DNA of 20,113 nucleotides. Origin: Paramacrobiotus richtersi. Taxonomy: Eukaryota; Tardigrada; Eutardigrada; Parachela; Macrobiotidae. The notes under the pieces are model-generated. The model was not told the origin of the DNA and searched no databases. It worked only from the letters and a program-made list of their open reading frames with translations. The stretch's first letter is position 1; each line of letters opens with the position of its first letter. Where the stretch lies: NCBI GenBank assembly GCA_034698045.1, contig JAQGAU010001283.1, positions 1-20,113 on the forward strand, read 5' to 3'. A program made the translations under genes and the position numbers. Shown here in pieces: positions 9,580 to 18,951 of this stretch.

Positions 9580-10887
9580 ATGCCTTTCGATGGGTCCGTT
9601 TTCACTCGAAGCGCTGTTGCGGTCCGCGGAGATGACGGACTGCAGCACTATGCACGGATAGTTGCAAAGGAGAACAATGGCCTGCTCCTGGACTTTTGCA
9701 ACGGCAAACCGTACATTTGCGTGCCATTTGGCCACGTCTCTCGGTATCCGGATGACTTTGATCAGTGGAGGAACATTAGCCTGAATGAATCGGTGGAAGT
9801 GCTGCTACGCCTGCAACCAGACGAGCCGTGGAAATGGTACCCAGCAAAGAGTATCTTTGAAACTACATGCGCACTAGGGTTTGTCAAAGCCTCAGTAGGG
9901 ACGGGCATCGAAGTCACCGCGATTGTTCCCTTGCAACAGCTTCATCTTCCCTACGATCCGAAGATGTTCCTGATCAACAGCGCAGACGATATCCGTCCGG
10001 AAGTGCATCGCCGGTTGGACTGGGAAATGAACATTACCGATTTGCCGTTGGATGTGATGAAACAGGTGCTGGACTGTCTCCATATTAAGAGGAGTTTCAA
10101 GGTTCGATCAGTATGCAAGCTGTGGGACGATATCGTTGGAACTACCATCTTTAATACCATTTACTTGAAGCACGATGCACATAACAGTTTGACTTGTCTG
10201 AGCAACGTCTGGAGCAAGGACATCACCACGGTGGTATTCACATGGATGGGAGAGGATTTCTGGTCAGTCTGTCATCTTCTTAGGAGTGTGATAATCCTGC
10301 ACGGATGTGGTCCATTGAAGATGTTGGTGCTCCGGGAATTCAACCATCTCCCTATCAATTACACACCTGGCTCCGGTATTAGCGATGAACTGTCACTTTT
10401 AGCATCTTTTTTTCCGGTGCTTGGTTTTTCGAGGAGCACGAGTTAAACTCCGGATAAACTTCGACGATCACTCGCACAAAGATTATATGGTGGAATTTCG
10501 ATCTGGACGGCTTGATTTGACCACAACGGACTACGCTGCCCAGTTTTTCACCTTGACCACAGAAAACGTGACGAAGCAGGGTTGGGAGCTGGACAAGATT
10601 CGATCGTACTTTTCAAAGCCATATCGTTCGAGCGATGGTGCTGAATTCGAATGTGTCTTCAAGGTAAGCAGTTAATCTTTATGCGATTGATGATTGAGTC
10701 TAATCGTTCGACGTGTTTTCCATGGTAAGCACTTAACGAGGTCGAGAAGGATATGGGTTGGGCCGCTGATGACCCTCGGAAGCAGTCGTCCGTGCAGTAT
10801 CTGCTGGATCAACAACCGGAAAAGTTGAACGGCCTTGCTATAGTTGCAGTTGCACATGCGATCCGACAGTATTGCTCCGAACCCTGA
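9580..10887 (+). CDS. Agenet/Tudor-like plus F-box protein 2
   Basis: Tandem paralogue of the preceding gene, same probable role as an SCF adaptor. From ATG 9580: Agenet-like module 1 at about residues 10-58 (VAVRGDDGLQHYARIV), module 2 at about 70-125 (SVEVLLRLQPDEPWKWYPAK to VPLQQLHLP), F-box at about 153-188 (LPLDVMKQVLDCL...RSVCKLWDD). Coding resumes one frame over after about 10376-10433: either a 58-bp phase-1 intron (GTATTA to TTTTTCGAG, joining G/GA to give GSGARVKLR) or a one-base error in the T7 run at 10407-10413. A further intron 10664-10740 (AAG/GTAAGC to AACGAG) leads to a last exon 10741-10887 ending QYCSEP and TGA; its acceptor could be a few bases further on. With both introns the product is 390 residues. 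A candidate AATAAA lies at 11295-11300. The start at 9580 is the first ATG in this frame after the leader acceptor. Confidence 0.7.
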
Positions 10888-11294
10888 ATCTTTTGTGGTG
10901 GTTCCTTCAGCTTACCCGAGTCCGCTTGATCTGTCCCTAGCCGTATGCAGCTGTACTGAGCATATTTTCCAGGTTTTATCTTCTCTTTCGCCGCTGTTGA
11001 CGTGTTGCATTGTAACGACTAAAGTTATTAATCGTCAGCTCATTCGAGATCACTGATGGTGCACTTTTACCGGTTGCACCGGAAGTTCTTCTGATTTTTT
11101 TGTGTATTTGACTAGTAATCAGTGCTTTTGCCTTTTTGTAACGTTTGATGGGTTGTGCATGTCCGAATAGTTTTCCCGGTCTTTTGCGGTTTGGATACTC
11201 GCCTCGGATGCTTTCTGCATGAATAATGTAATGTTTTGTCCAGTAATTCGTTTATGTATTCAGCTTTCGTTGTGGCTGTCTTTTGCTGTTCAAT

Positions 11295-11300
11295 AATAAA
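11295..11300 (+). terminator. Candidate poly(A) signal AATAAA of F-box gene 2
   Basis: Canonical hexamer on the coding strand within CAATAATAAAG, the first such signal I noticed after the proposed stop at 10887. Distance of about 410 bp is acceptable for a 3' UTR but unproven. Confidence 0.35.
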
Positions 11301-12220
11301 GAATTTATGTTTCAATATTTCTACTTCTGGCGTGTAGTTTGACGTACACAAACCAAATGTCCTGCAGTCGCAAGTACGGAAAGATTGCAGCTGGGACTCT
11401 TGTTAGAGGTACTGCTTTTCAGTCTGGTCATCGCGTAAAATCAAGTTAAACCACGGGATTAGAAACTGTTCACGCCTTTCGGAAGGATTCTCACCTTTGC
11501 AAGGTTGCTGGCTGAGCTGTTACGGATCCGACAACTCTTCGGTACTGGTTACGTCTTTACTTACAGTCGTCAACCAAGTTTTTGGGCAGAGCATCTTTCA
11601 CTGCGATACTGAAGGGTAACATGGGATACATAATACCCGAAAACAGATTTACATAGAGGCGTTTGTCTTTTTAGCTTTATTTTTGCCATCACTTGTCCCC
11701 CATAAATATATTCCTTATTTTTCTACCAGTTGTACATTTTACTGAAGAGCGAGCAGGTAGACATTCAATGTTTACGATTGACTCTATGACTCGTCATAAT
11801 GTTTCAGATGTTTAAATCTGCGGATGGGCTGAAGATGATACGATGGTTCGAACACCTGTTTCAAGAAACTGTATCGGTTTTACTCTCGGATATGACGCAG
11901 CATTTTCAGCAAATTCTGCTGACCACTGCACTGTTGCAGCTTTCATTGACATTCGCTTGTGTACCGAACAGCTTGATTTGCACTTTGATATGTTTGTTTA
12001 TTACTTTTCACCACAGAAATGCAACGTAACTTTGCACTAACAGTGTTCCGTGATTAGAAATGCTACCAGCCGAGAAATCATCGGTTTCCACCTCCAAACT
12101 TTTACAAATGCTGTCAAATGGTAACAATGTTATCTTTGACTCATTATCACCTTTGAGCTTGTCTACCATAATGCAAATGTTGCCGGCATGAGCTCGGAAA
12201 CATTCGTGAAATGCCACAGG

Positions 12221-12228
12221 ATATATAA
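12221..12228 (+). promoter_or_regulatory. TATA box candidate of P450 copy C
   Basis: ATATATAA within CAGGATATATAATC, 72-79 bp before the ATG at 12300. Transcription would start near 12250 with a leader of about 50 bases. A CATATG...CATATG pair (12241-12257) sits at the predicted start. Confidence 0.45.
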
Positions 12229-12299
12229 TCTGCAGAAATCCATATGTTGAGCATATGAAGCAGTAAAGAATATTTCACGAGTAATCGATTTTCTAAAAA

Positions 12300-15026
12300 A
12301 TGGCTAGTATGTTGGATGGAGGATGTGTTTGCACGCCGAGCGTGATTTTGGCACTGGTTGCCACGGTTTTGGTAACCCTATGGATGTTTATCCGCCCTAA
12401 ACGATCCAAAACACTTCCACCTGGACCATCACGTAAGAAATCGACGTTTGTGCAATCACGAATATTACCGAATTACTTCAGCCAAATTTATGGCGTACGT
12501 CCATAAAGGCGAAATGCATTTTCGGTTTACAAACGTTAACGGTGAAAATGCTTTGACCAAGGCTTGCAGTATGCCGGACAACATATTTGTGCTGTTTTTT
12601 TGTTTCTGTTAAGAAAGTTATATACACTTTTTTAATTGCAGCAAAACCGATTCTCGGGAATATGGACATTTTTATGAAGGGTGATGGATTCCAGAGACTA
12701 GAGGCCATAAAAGAAATTACAGAAAATTACGGAAAAGATGGAATGTGCACCCTGTATATCGGTCCAAGGCCAAACGTTTTTGTTAGCGATTATGAATTAA
12801 TCAAGAAGCTGACTAACGACGAGAAATTTACCGGTCGACCGCGGGGCCTGCAGGATATCCACTTCAGGCGGAAAGGTAAAGAGTTATGCATGTTCTGTAT
12901 TCGCACCATTCCATATTTACTTTTATGCTATACTGGTTGTAGAGGTTACAGTCATAATTTATCAGAAATACTTCAATTAATTGATATTTATAATTTCTTG
13001 CATGATAAGTTTCTAATAACAATCTTGATTAGTAACCCTAGTTTTCTTTTTGACTTGCATCATGTTATTATTTTATTATGTGTCCCATAATCCAACTGAT
13101 TTCTCTTACGCATCACTTTCATCATAGCTTTGTTTCTGTTGTGAGTCTGATTAGATTAAAGTAAAAGACATTCGTTTCTTCTTTATATCATGTTGTACTA
13201 CTACTAATTACTAATATGTTTCAGCGTTTTACAAATACTGTTGTTATTGTTTTTCCAGTTTTATTAATTTTGGAACTGAATGCATTTTAATGCAAATTCT
13301 TTGCATATACTACTGGATTCTTAGTTTGTTTTTTATGCCCTTTGATTACGTTTTTCAATTGTTTGTAGGGTTACTGTTTACGGAAGGCGAACTCTGGAAA
13401 GAACAGCGCCGTTTCGCCCTAACCACCCTCCGCGATTTCGGCATGGGCAAGACCTGGCTCCAAGACATTATCATCGAAGAAGCTCAAGAAATGATCAACG
13501 ATATTGAAGCGATCAAAGACACTCCAGTCAACCCCAACAACTTCTTAACACCGAGCGTAGCCAATGTCATTTGTGCCATTTCCTATGGGCAACGCTTTAG
13601 CCACAAAGACGCGAACTTTCGCCGACTGACCACGCTGATTGGTCAGAATGTGCAGCTGGCCTCCAAGATGCAGGCGATGCAGGTGTACCCGTGGCTGCGT
13701 TTGGTGCCGTTTACGAGACTGCGACAAAGCTATCTGGCTCTGCAAAAGAACTTGAAGGATGTTGGAGCATTCTTGAAAGGACTGATTTCGGAACATAAGA
13801 ACAATTTGGAAGGGGAACCGAGAGATTATATTCATGCGTTTCTGCTTGAAGCTGACCGGCAAAAAAATAAGCCAACAACGACCTTTACGGGTAAATATAT
13901 CGAATTAATGGCTTTTTGAATGAAGTTGCTCGATGATAAACGGCCCGTTATGGAATTAATAACAAATCATGTATGACTAATTTTTGCGACAATGTTGAGT
14001 TCTAACTTTTGCGATGTATTTACTCAAATCTGAAACAGAGAACAGAAAGTTACTGCTTTAGAAATAATAAAGATGTGAATGCAAAACTGAAGAATGAAAT
14101 ATGTTTTTAATTGCAGATGAGCAACTGGAGAAGGCCGTATTTAATCTATTCGGAGCCGGTACCGAAACAACATCCACAACGCTAACATGGGCCATTATTT
14201 TCCTATTGGAAAATCCAGAAGTATACAAGAAGGTTCAAGCAGAAGTCGACGAGGTTATACCAATGGGAGGGTTTCCTAATTTAGAAGAGAAAGGTATGAT
14301 TTCAACCAGTGAACGTATTACTACGTAAAGGTCGATTTGTCCGTACTCGTACTTGACATATTACAATTTCCAATCCTGCTAATGCGATTTACCATGAGTG
14401 CGTCCGTCCAACGAATTTGTATTCAAATATCGTTTTAAATGTGTTGTAGAAAGTATGCCATACTTACAAGCAGTCATCCAAGAAGTGCAGCGCCTGGCAA
14501 ATCTGGTGCCATTTCCAATGCGAGCAACTACTGAAGACGTTAAATTGGGCAACTACGAATTACCGGCGGGAACAATGGTCTCACCCAACATTTATGCCGT
14601 TCATAAAAATCCAGAATACTTTCCGAACCCAGACAAGTTTGATCCCACCAGATATCTGGATGAGAAAGGTCAAATCAAGAAAGTCGAAGGATTTTTCCCG
14701 TTTTCGATTGGTAAGATCAAGATTCAAGGATAAGATCGCAATCCTTCTTAATGATTTTCTATCCTTAGGAACTACTTCTATAGCTGCTTAAGAATGCTTT
14801 AAGAATTTAGAAGGCTGTACTAAAGTTTCGCATGTTTGCAGGTAAACGCTTCTGCTTGGGTGAATCACTGGCCAAAATGGAGCTTTACATTTTCTTCGCC
14901 AGTTTACTGAAACATTTTGATATCATCCTAGCACCAGGTGAAATCGCTTCCAGCAAGCGATCCGTATGGGGCATCGTGAATTCGCCGGTCCCATACAAGG
15001 TCATTTTCCGAAAGCGAAACAACTGA
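12300..15026 (+). CDS. CYP2-clan cytochrome P450, copy C, complete
   Basis: Microsomal haem-thiolate monooxygenase, bound to the ER membrane and fed by NADPH-P450 reductase; substrate unknown, oxidation of lipophilic compounds likely. Six exons: 12300-12432, 12642-12875, 13369-13890, 14117-14293, 14450-14710, 14842-15026. They join to 1512 nt, 503 residues, the usual length. All five introns are GT-AG and phase 1. Landmarks: N-terminal anchor (about 13-30), LPPGPSP hinge (39-45), helix-C WxxxR (W132-R136), I-helix AGTET (310-314), ExxR (E367-R370), meander FDPTRYLDE, haem motif FSIGKRFCLG with ligand Cys447. Nothing is missing. The final exon opens after TTTGCAG and keeps the split haem motif in frame. 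It lies in inverted orientation to copies A and B and is clearly more diverged from them than they are from each other. Confidence 0.93.
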
Positions 15027-15548
15027 CCCTGGTCTTTCCGTCATAATTCAGTAATGCATGTGTTTGTATCATGCATACGGATACCAACTATGACCAACTG
15101 ATGTTGCTGACTAAATCTGTACAAGTGCCGGCTTTGATTGTTAACTTCGAAGAAGATTTTTAGGACGAACTTGGCTATGGTACGTTAGAAAGCTCGACAG
15201 TATGACTCAAATATGGTAATTCGGTCGGTTCTGCTTGTCTCGTTATAAGAAAACTTAATAGCATGGTGTCTATGATACTTTTAATTTATGTTTTGCAAAA
15301 CAGCGCTTTCTGTGTTACCACTATGCATGTAGGGTGTGCTCAGAATTAACTGTTGTATTCCGCGATCTGCATGCGTCAAGGAAGCGACATTGCTTTACTC
15401 GCATTTGCTTCGCCATACGTGCAGCCTTGGTGACACACTTGAACTGGAAGATCAAGCTCCCCAAAACAGTAAATCTTATCCAGTAAGGTCATCAGATTAC
15501 TGTGCCAGTTAGGAAAGACAATCAGGTCCGACATATTACGTAAATCGA
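15027..15548. other. Convergent 3' spacer of P450 copy C and the prolyl hydroxylase
   Basis: Both flanking genes end here, so it holds two 3' UTRs. I see no canonical AATAAA on either strand close to the stops, no RNA gene and no coding frame worth naming. Confidence 0.5.
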
Positions 15549-17739
15549 TTAAAACCCGTCATCATACTCCTCCAAGGCTTCCGTCAGATTGGCAAACCCA
15601 TCCCGAACCAGCCCACAAGGTCGATATCGATCCTGCCAGTTCTCTCGAATCCACTTATTCGACACCCATTTAATACCGGATAAAACCGGGCATCCAGCAT
15701 GCAGTGTCCGGATATCCGGGGATCCATCCTTGAACTTATTGTACCAGAATGCAGCGGCACCCTTTTCAGGGAACAACGTCAAGTTAAGACGTGGGAAAAC
15801 GGTTGCGCCGCCCGCTTCCACATCGGTCATGTAGGCCAGAAACGTGGCGAACCGGTCGCCCCATAGAGTGTGATTATTCATTGGTCCTATTAGGTTCGGC
15901 ATATCGTATACGTTGGTGAAGAAGTCATAATGGGGATAGTAATGGCCACCGATGCCGTAGTTATTGATTTGTAGCTGCTCGGCAATACTGATGTCCAGAT
16001 TTGTGGCGTGACCGATGTAGCGGTTAATCTCACCGATCACTGGGTCCGTATCTTCTGGCAAAAAAGCGCTACAATACAGAACAATGTAAGAATGATCGAT
16101 CGCTCCATGAAGACATGATATTGTTACATTTTTGCCGTTCTGTATTTCGATACAATTCCGGCGCCGTCTGCTCCTTTATCCATAACCCGACCGCGCGTTA
16201 GATGGTCGTAGCCGATACGACGAAGACGGTCTGCTTGCGAATCAAAGATAACGTGGTGAAGAACCAAAATTTCTGGATCTTCGTGCACTTTTTCCACTTT
16301 CACAGGTTGGATTAGCAAGAACGGATTGTTATACGTTTGGTAGTAGCACCGGAGGTTGAGGTTCACATTAGGACCCTGACGGAAACAAATGCAGTACAGC
16401 GTGATAGAAATACAGTAACAGATGCAGAATATCCTACTATTAAGTATAAGGTCAAAATCTGGTAAGATGTATTGTTCGCTAATGTCCACAGATATGTAGC
16501 TTCATCAAGTAAATTTCAGAAAATACAGAGCAAGCTATAGATACATCATAATATACAAATATCGTACTGCTCCTTTTACCATTCGATTTTCTCCTCTGCA
16601 CAGCGCTTCGTAGGCTATATCCGAGATATTGAGGTAATCGACTGAATTCGTATCGAATGCTATGGTAGCGTTAGGATCATTGCGAAACTCCTCAATCTCT
16701 TCCGCAGTCATATTACCAATAACGTCCTCATAAACTTTCGTGTTTAGATCCAAAGTCGGGTACGTTGGATCGATTTCCCTTATGGTACGCACAATTTCCA
16801 ACGCCTGGACAGCGTTTCCACTGTCGCTGTACATGGAATGCTGCAGCCAATCATAAATCTCCGCCAGGTCCGTAGTTTTCTCTTCCTCTTCACGGTAGAT
16901 TTCTAGAGCCGTTTCCAGCCATGCAGCTGCGGAATTATAAAACTCGTTTACGGCTTGCTTGTGTCCGATCATAAAAGCTTCTTGAGATGAGAAGGGCATG
17001 GTGCGACGAGTGCCGGGAATCCGACCTCTGGCTATGTCTTGTGGGTGGATTTTGTAGGTTACTTGTAAACGAGCGAAAGCGTCCGCGTTGCCTTCGATGT
17101 CCGAACTGTCCGGGAATGCGCGGGACATGCGCAGTCTGTTGATGGATCTGTTTTGACCTGTAATTTATTTGCAGCGATTATGGTAGCAATAGCCAATTCG
17201 GGAGAATGAACATTCGTCGAATTAGATGACAATGTTGGCCACTGTTATTAGCGCAGAATTTACCGGAGAAAGCGTCGACCGATGCTAAATCCACAACATA
17301 ATTCAAGTCTGTCCAGTGATACTTCAGTCGCTGAAACATTTTGACCGGATTCAGATTTGACTCGTGTTCGGCGTTGCCAGCGATCTCCTTCATTCTTCCA
17401 GTAAAACTATGAGAATATTAGATAGTTAGTTCGCCTTTACGCAATTGCAAAACAGTATGAAAGCAAAGGCTCGCGATACATAAGGCGCGGCTACATCCGT
17501 AGAAGGTTGAACAGCAAACATGTTGCAAGATTCGTGGTTTAATCTACCAACCGTCTAACTGCCGTAAGCTTCAGCCGTTCCTGGCGCAAGAGATCTCTCA
17601 GTATATCCAGAACAAGCCTTTCTGTAGTGATTAAAGTTTCAACATCCGCCATGGAGGAAAAGACTTCTGCCACGATATTTTGCCATTGCAGTGCAGCGAT
17701 GAGACATACGAAAAGCGAACTGATCCCACTTCGGTGCAT
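15549..17739 (-). CDS. Collagen-type prolyl 4-hydroxylase alpha subunit, complete
   Basis: 2-oxoglutarate/Fe(II) dioxygenase that makes 4-hydroxyproline in collagen-like chains in the ER lumen, normally as a tetramer with protein disulfide isomerase. Exons: 17739-17552, 17406-17264, 17157-16580, 16375-16128, 16068-15549, total 1677 nt, 558 residues. Residues 1-24 look like a signal peptide (LFVCLIAALQW core). The N-terminal P4Ha region follows (EVFSSMADVETLI), then a helical peptide-substrate-binding, TPR-like segment (about 165-245), YEALCRGE, and the catalytic domain. Iron and cosubstrate ligands are all present: H432 and D434 (PHYDFF), H509 (TLHAGCPV), K519 (SGIKWVSNKW). Three N-glycosylation sequons occur near 259, 273 and 287. 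The exon 1 donor is GTTGGT, less usual, but it alone keeps the frame. No ER-retention tail, as expected, since PDI supplies it. Confidence 0.93.
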
Positions 17740-17872
17740 AACTGTTAAATCATGCGTAATGTTCCTAACAATCTGTGTTTAGTTCCGTAATTCAATACTA
17801 AAGTGAAAATGTGATGCAGATAACGTACTTCTTCTGTTTTCTACAGTTCGCTGCTAACCTGTCAAAGCAACG

Positions 17873-17879
17873 TTTTATA
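17873..17879 (-). promoter_or_regulatory. TATA box candidate of the prolyl hydroxylase
   Basis: TATAAAA on the minus strand, 134-140 bp before the ATG at 17739. The spacing allows a leader of about 100 bases. Match to consensus only. Confidence 0.35.
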
Positions 17880-18153
17880 TGACATAAATACATGCAACGC
17901 TGCACACATAGTGTTAGCCAACTGTTGCATATTCCGCGCGGCCTGCGGAAGTTGGTTTTACAGACATCGCCTGAGGTCTAAAGAAGGTAGAGTGATGCGT
18001 AAGCATCGGCTTCGTGATACGGAAGGGTATGTGCTTTATTCGTATGTACAGTAATGCAAGAAACACTTGCTTTTCACATTGTTCACAAACACGACGAAAT
18101 TTGGGAAATAAACACCTTTATTTTCTGAATAGGCCTGAATTAGTATATTAAAG

Positions 18154-18346
18154 AAGCAACTACTGGAGACGTCAGACTGGACAACTACGAATCACCGGCT
18201 GGAACTAATATGGTCTCACCCAAACATTTAATTTATGCCGTTCATAAGGATCCCAGATACTTTGATCGAGCCCAAATACATTTGATCCTACCAAATATCT
18301 AAACGAGCAAGGTCAATAACACTCGAAGATTTGTCCCTTTTTCGAA
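18154..18346 (+). pseudogene. Cytochrome P450 exon-5 relic
   Basis: Aligns by eye with exon 5 of copy C from GCAACTACTG..GACGT (14523 in C) to TTTTTCGA.T near the exon end. Readable remnants are ATTGDVRLDNYES, PAGTN.MVSP, YAVHKDP and, after a frame change, LPNI/stop. Small insertions of 3 and 6 bases keep the frame at first, then a net +2 indel after TACTTTGA breaks it. No neighbouring exon is visible: the ExxR part at the exon start and the haem exon are both missing, so this is a lone decayed piece. Confidence 0.85.
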
Positions 18347-18951
18347 TCATCATTGATGCTGCCTGCTGTGTCTGCATAAAAAACTCTTCACTTGAGGACT
18401 TCACTGTCACACTTTGCCGGGCAAACATGGTTGGGAAACGGATTTGTATTTGCGTAGCCGTCAACAATATGGCCTGAATAATTGTATCGTCAACTGCACT
18501 ATATTTTGTTGCTAAGAACTCTGTAAAAACATGTTTAGAAAACTTTACATAACAATGTTTTTGTAAAAAAAGCGGTGTAATCAAGCCAGTGTAACAACTA
18601 GAGGTGTACATGCATTAGTCAGAACTTAAATGCTAACTGTCGTATCTCGAGATATGCCAGCAGTTTATTTCATACAAAACATAGGGCGCATACCGTAAAT
18701 TCGTGTGCTCGGTACAGGTACGTAAAGAAAGGTTACTATACTATATATTCCGCATATAGGTACGTTCTACCGGGTCAACCAGCTGGGGTCCAGGATCCAC
18801 AGAAAGTCAGAAACTAGCTGTCGTGAAACGCAAGATAATGCCAATTAAACGAAATCTATCCGTTCAGTTGCATATACTGTAGTTAACCTGCTTCAGATGT
18901 CTGAAACAAAAAGTGCTAATTATGGAAAACGGGTTCGAAGCTTAAGACACG

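Larger units (their letters stand above)
10888..12299. other. Spacer between F-box gene 2 and P450 copy C
   Basis: Begins with the 3' UTR of F-box gene 2; a plus-strand AATAAA is at 11295-11300, about 410 bp after the stop. The rest holds short frames with no recognisable domain, among them a minus-strand frame at 12008-12217 that I do not recognise. A 17-base exact match to intron 3 of copy B (AAACAGATTTACATAGA) starts at 11641. The right end contains the promoter region of copy C. Confidence 0.55.
17740..18951. other. Spacer between the prolyl hydroxylase and the MATH-BTB gene
   Basis: Contains the presumed promoter of the prolyl hydroxylase (minus-strand TATAAAA at 17873-17879) and a P450 exon relic on the plus strand at about 18154-18346. 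Opposed AATAAA signals lie close together at 18107-18112 (plus) and 18117-18122 (minus). A minus-strand frame at 18288-18611 overlaps the relic and shows no domain. Nothing else recognised. Confidence 0.55.

Noticed and set aside
11850..11866. GGTTCGAAC, resembling a tRNA T-arm
   Set aside because: No flanking stem pairing and no A-box or acceptor stem at the right distance.
11799..12029. 76-codon plus-strand frame
   Set aside because: Overlaps another plus frame and a minus frame with no domain in either plus reading; no support.
11843..12040. Frame containing SRNCIGF, like a P450 haem motif
   Set aside because: The required upstream FxxG and all surrounding P450 sequence are absent; chance match.
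18288..18611. 107-codon minus-strand frame
   Set aside because: Overlaps the P450 relic antisense, has no domain, and no splice partner was found.
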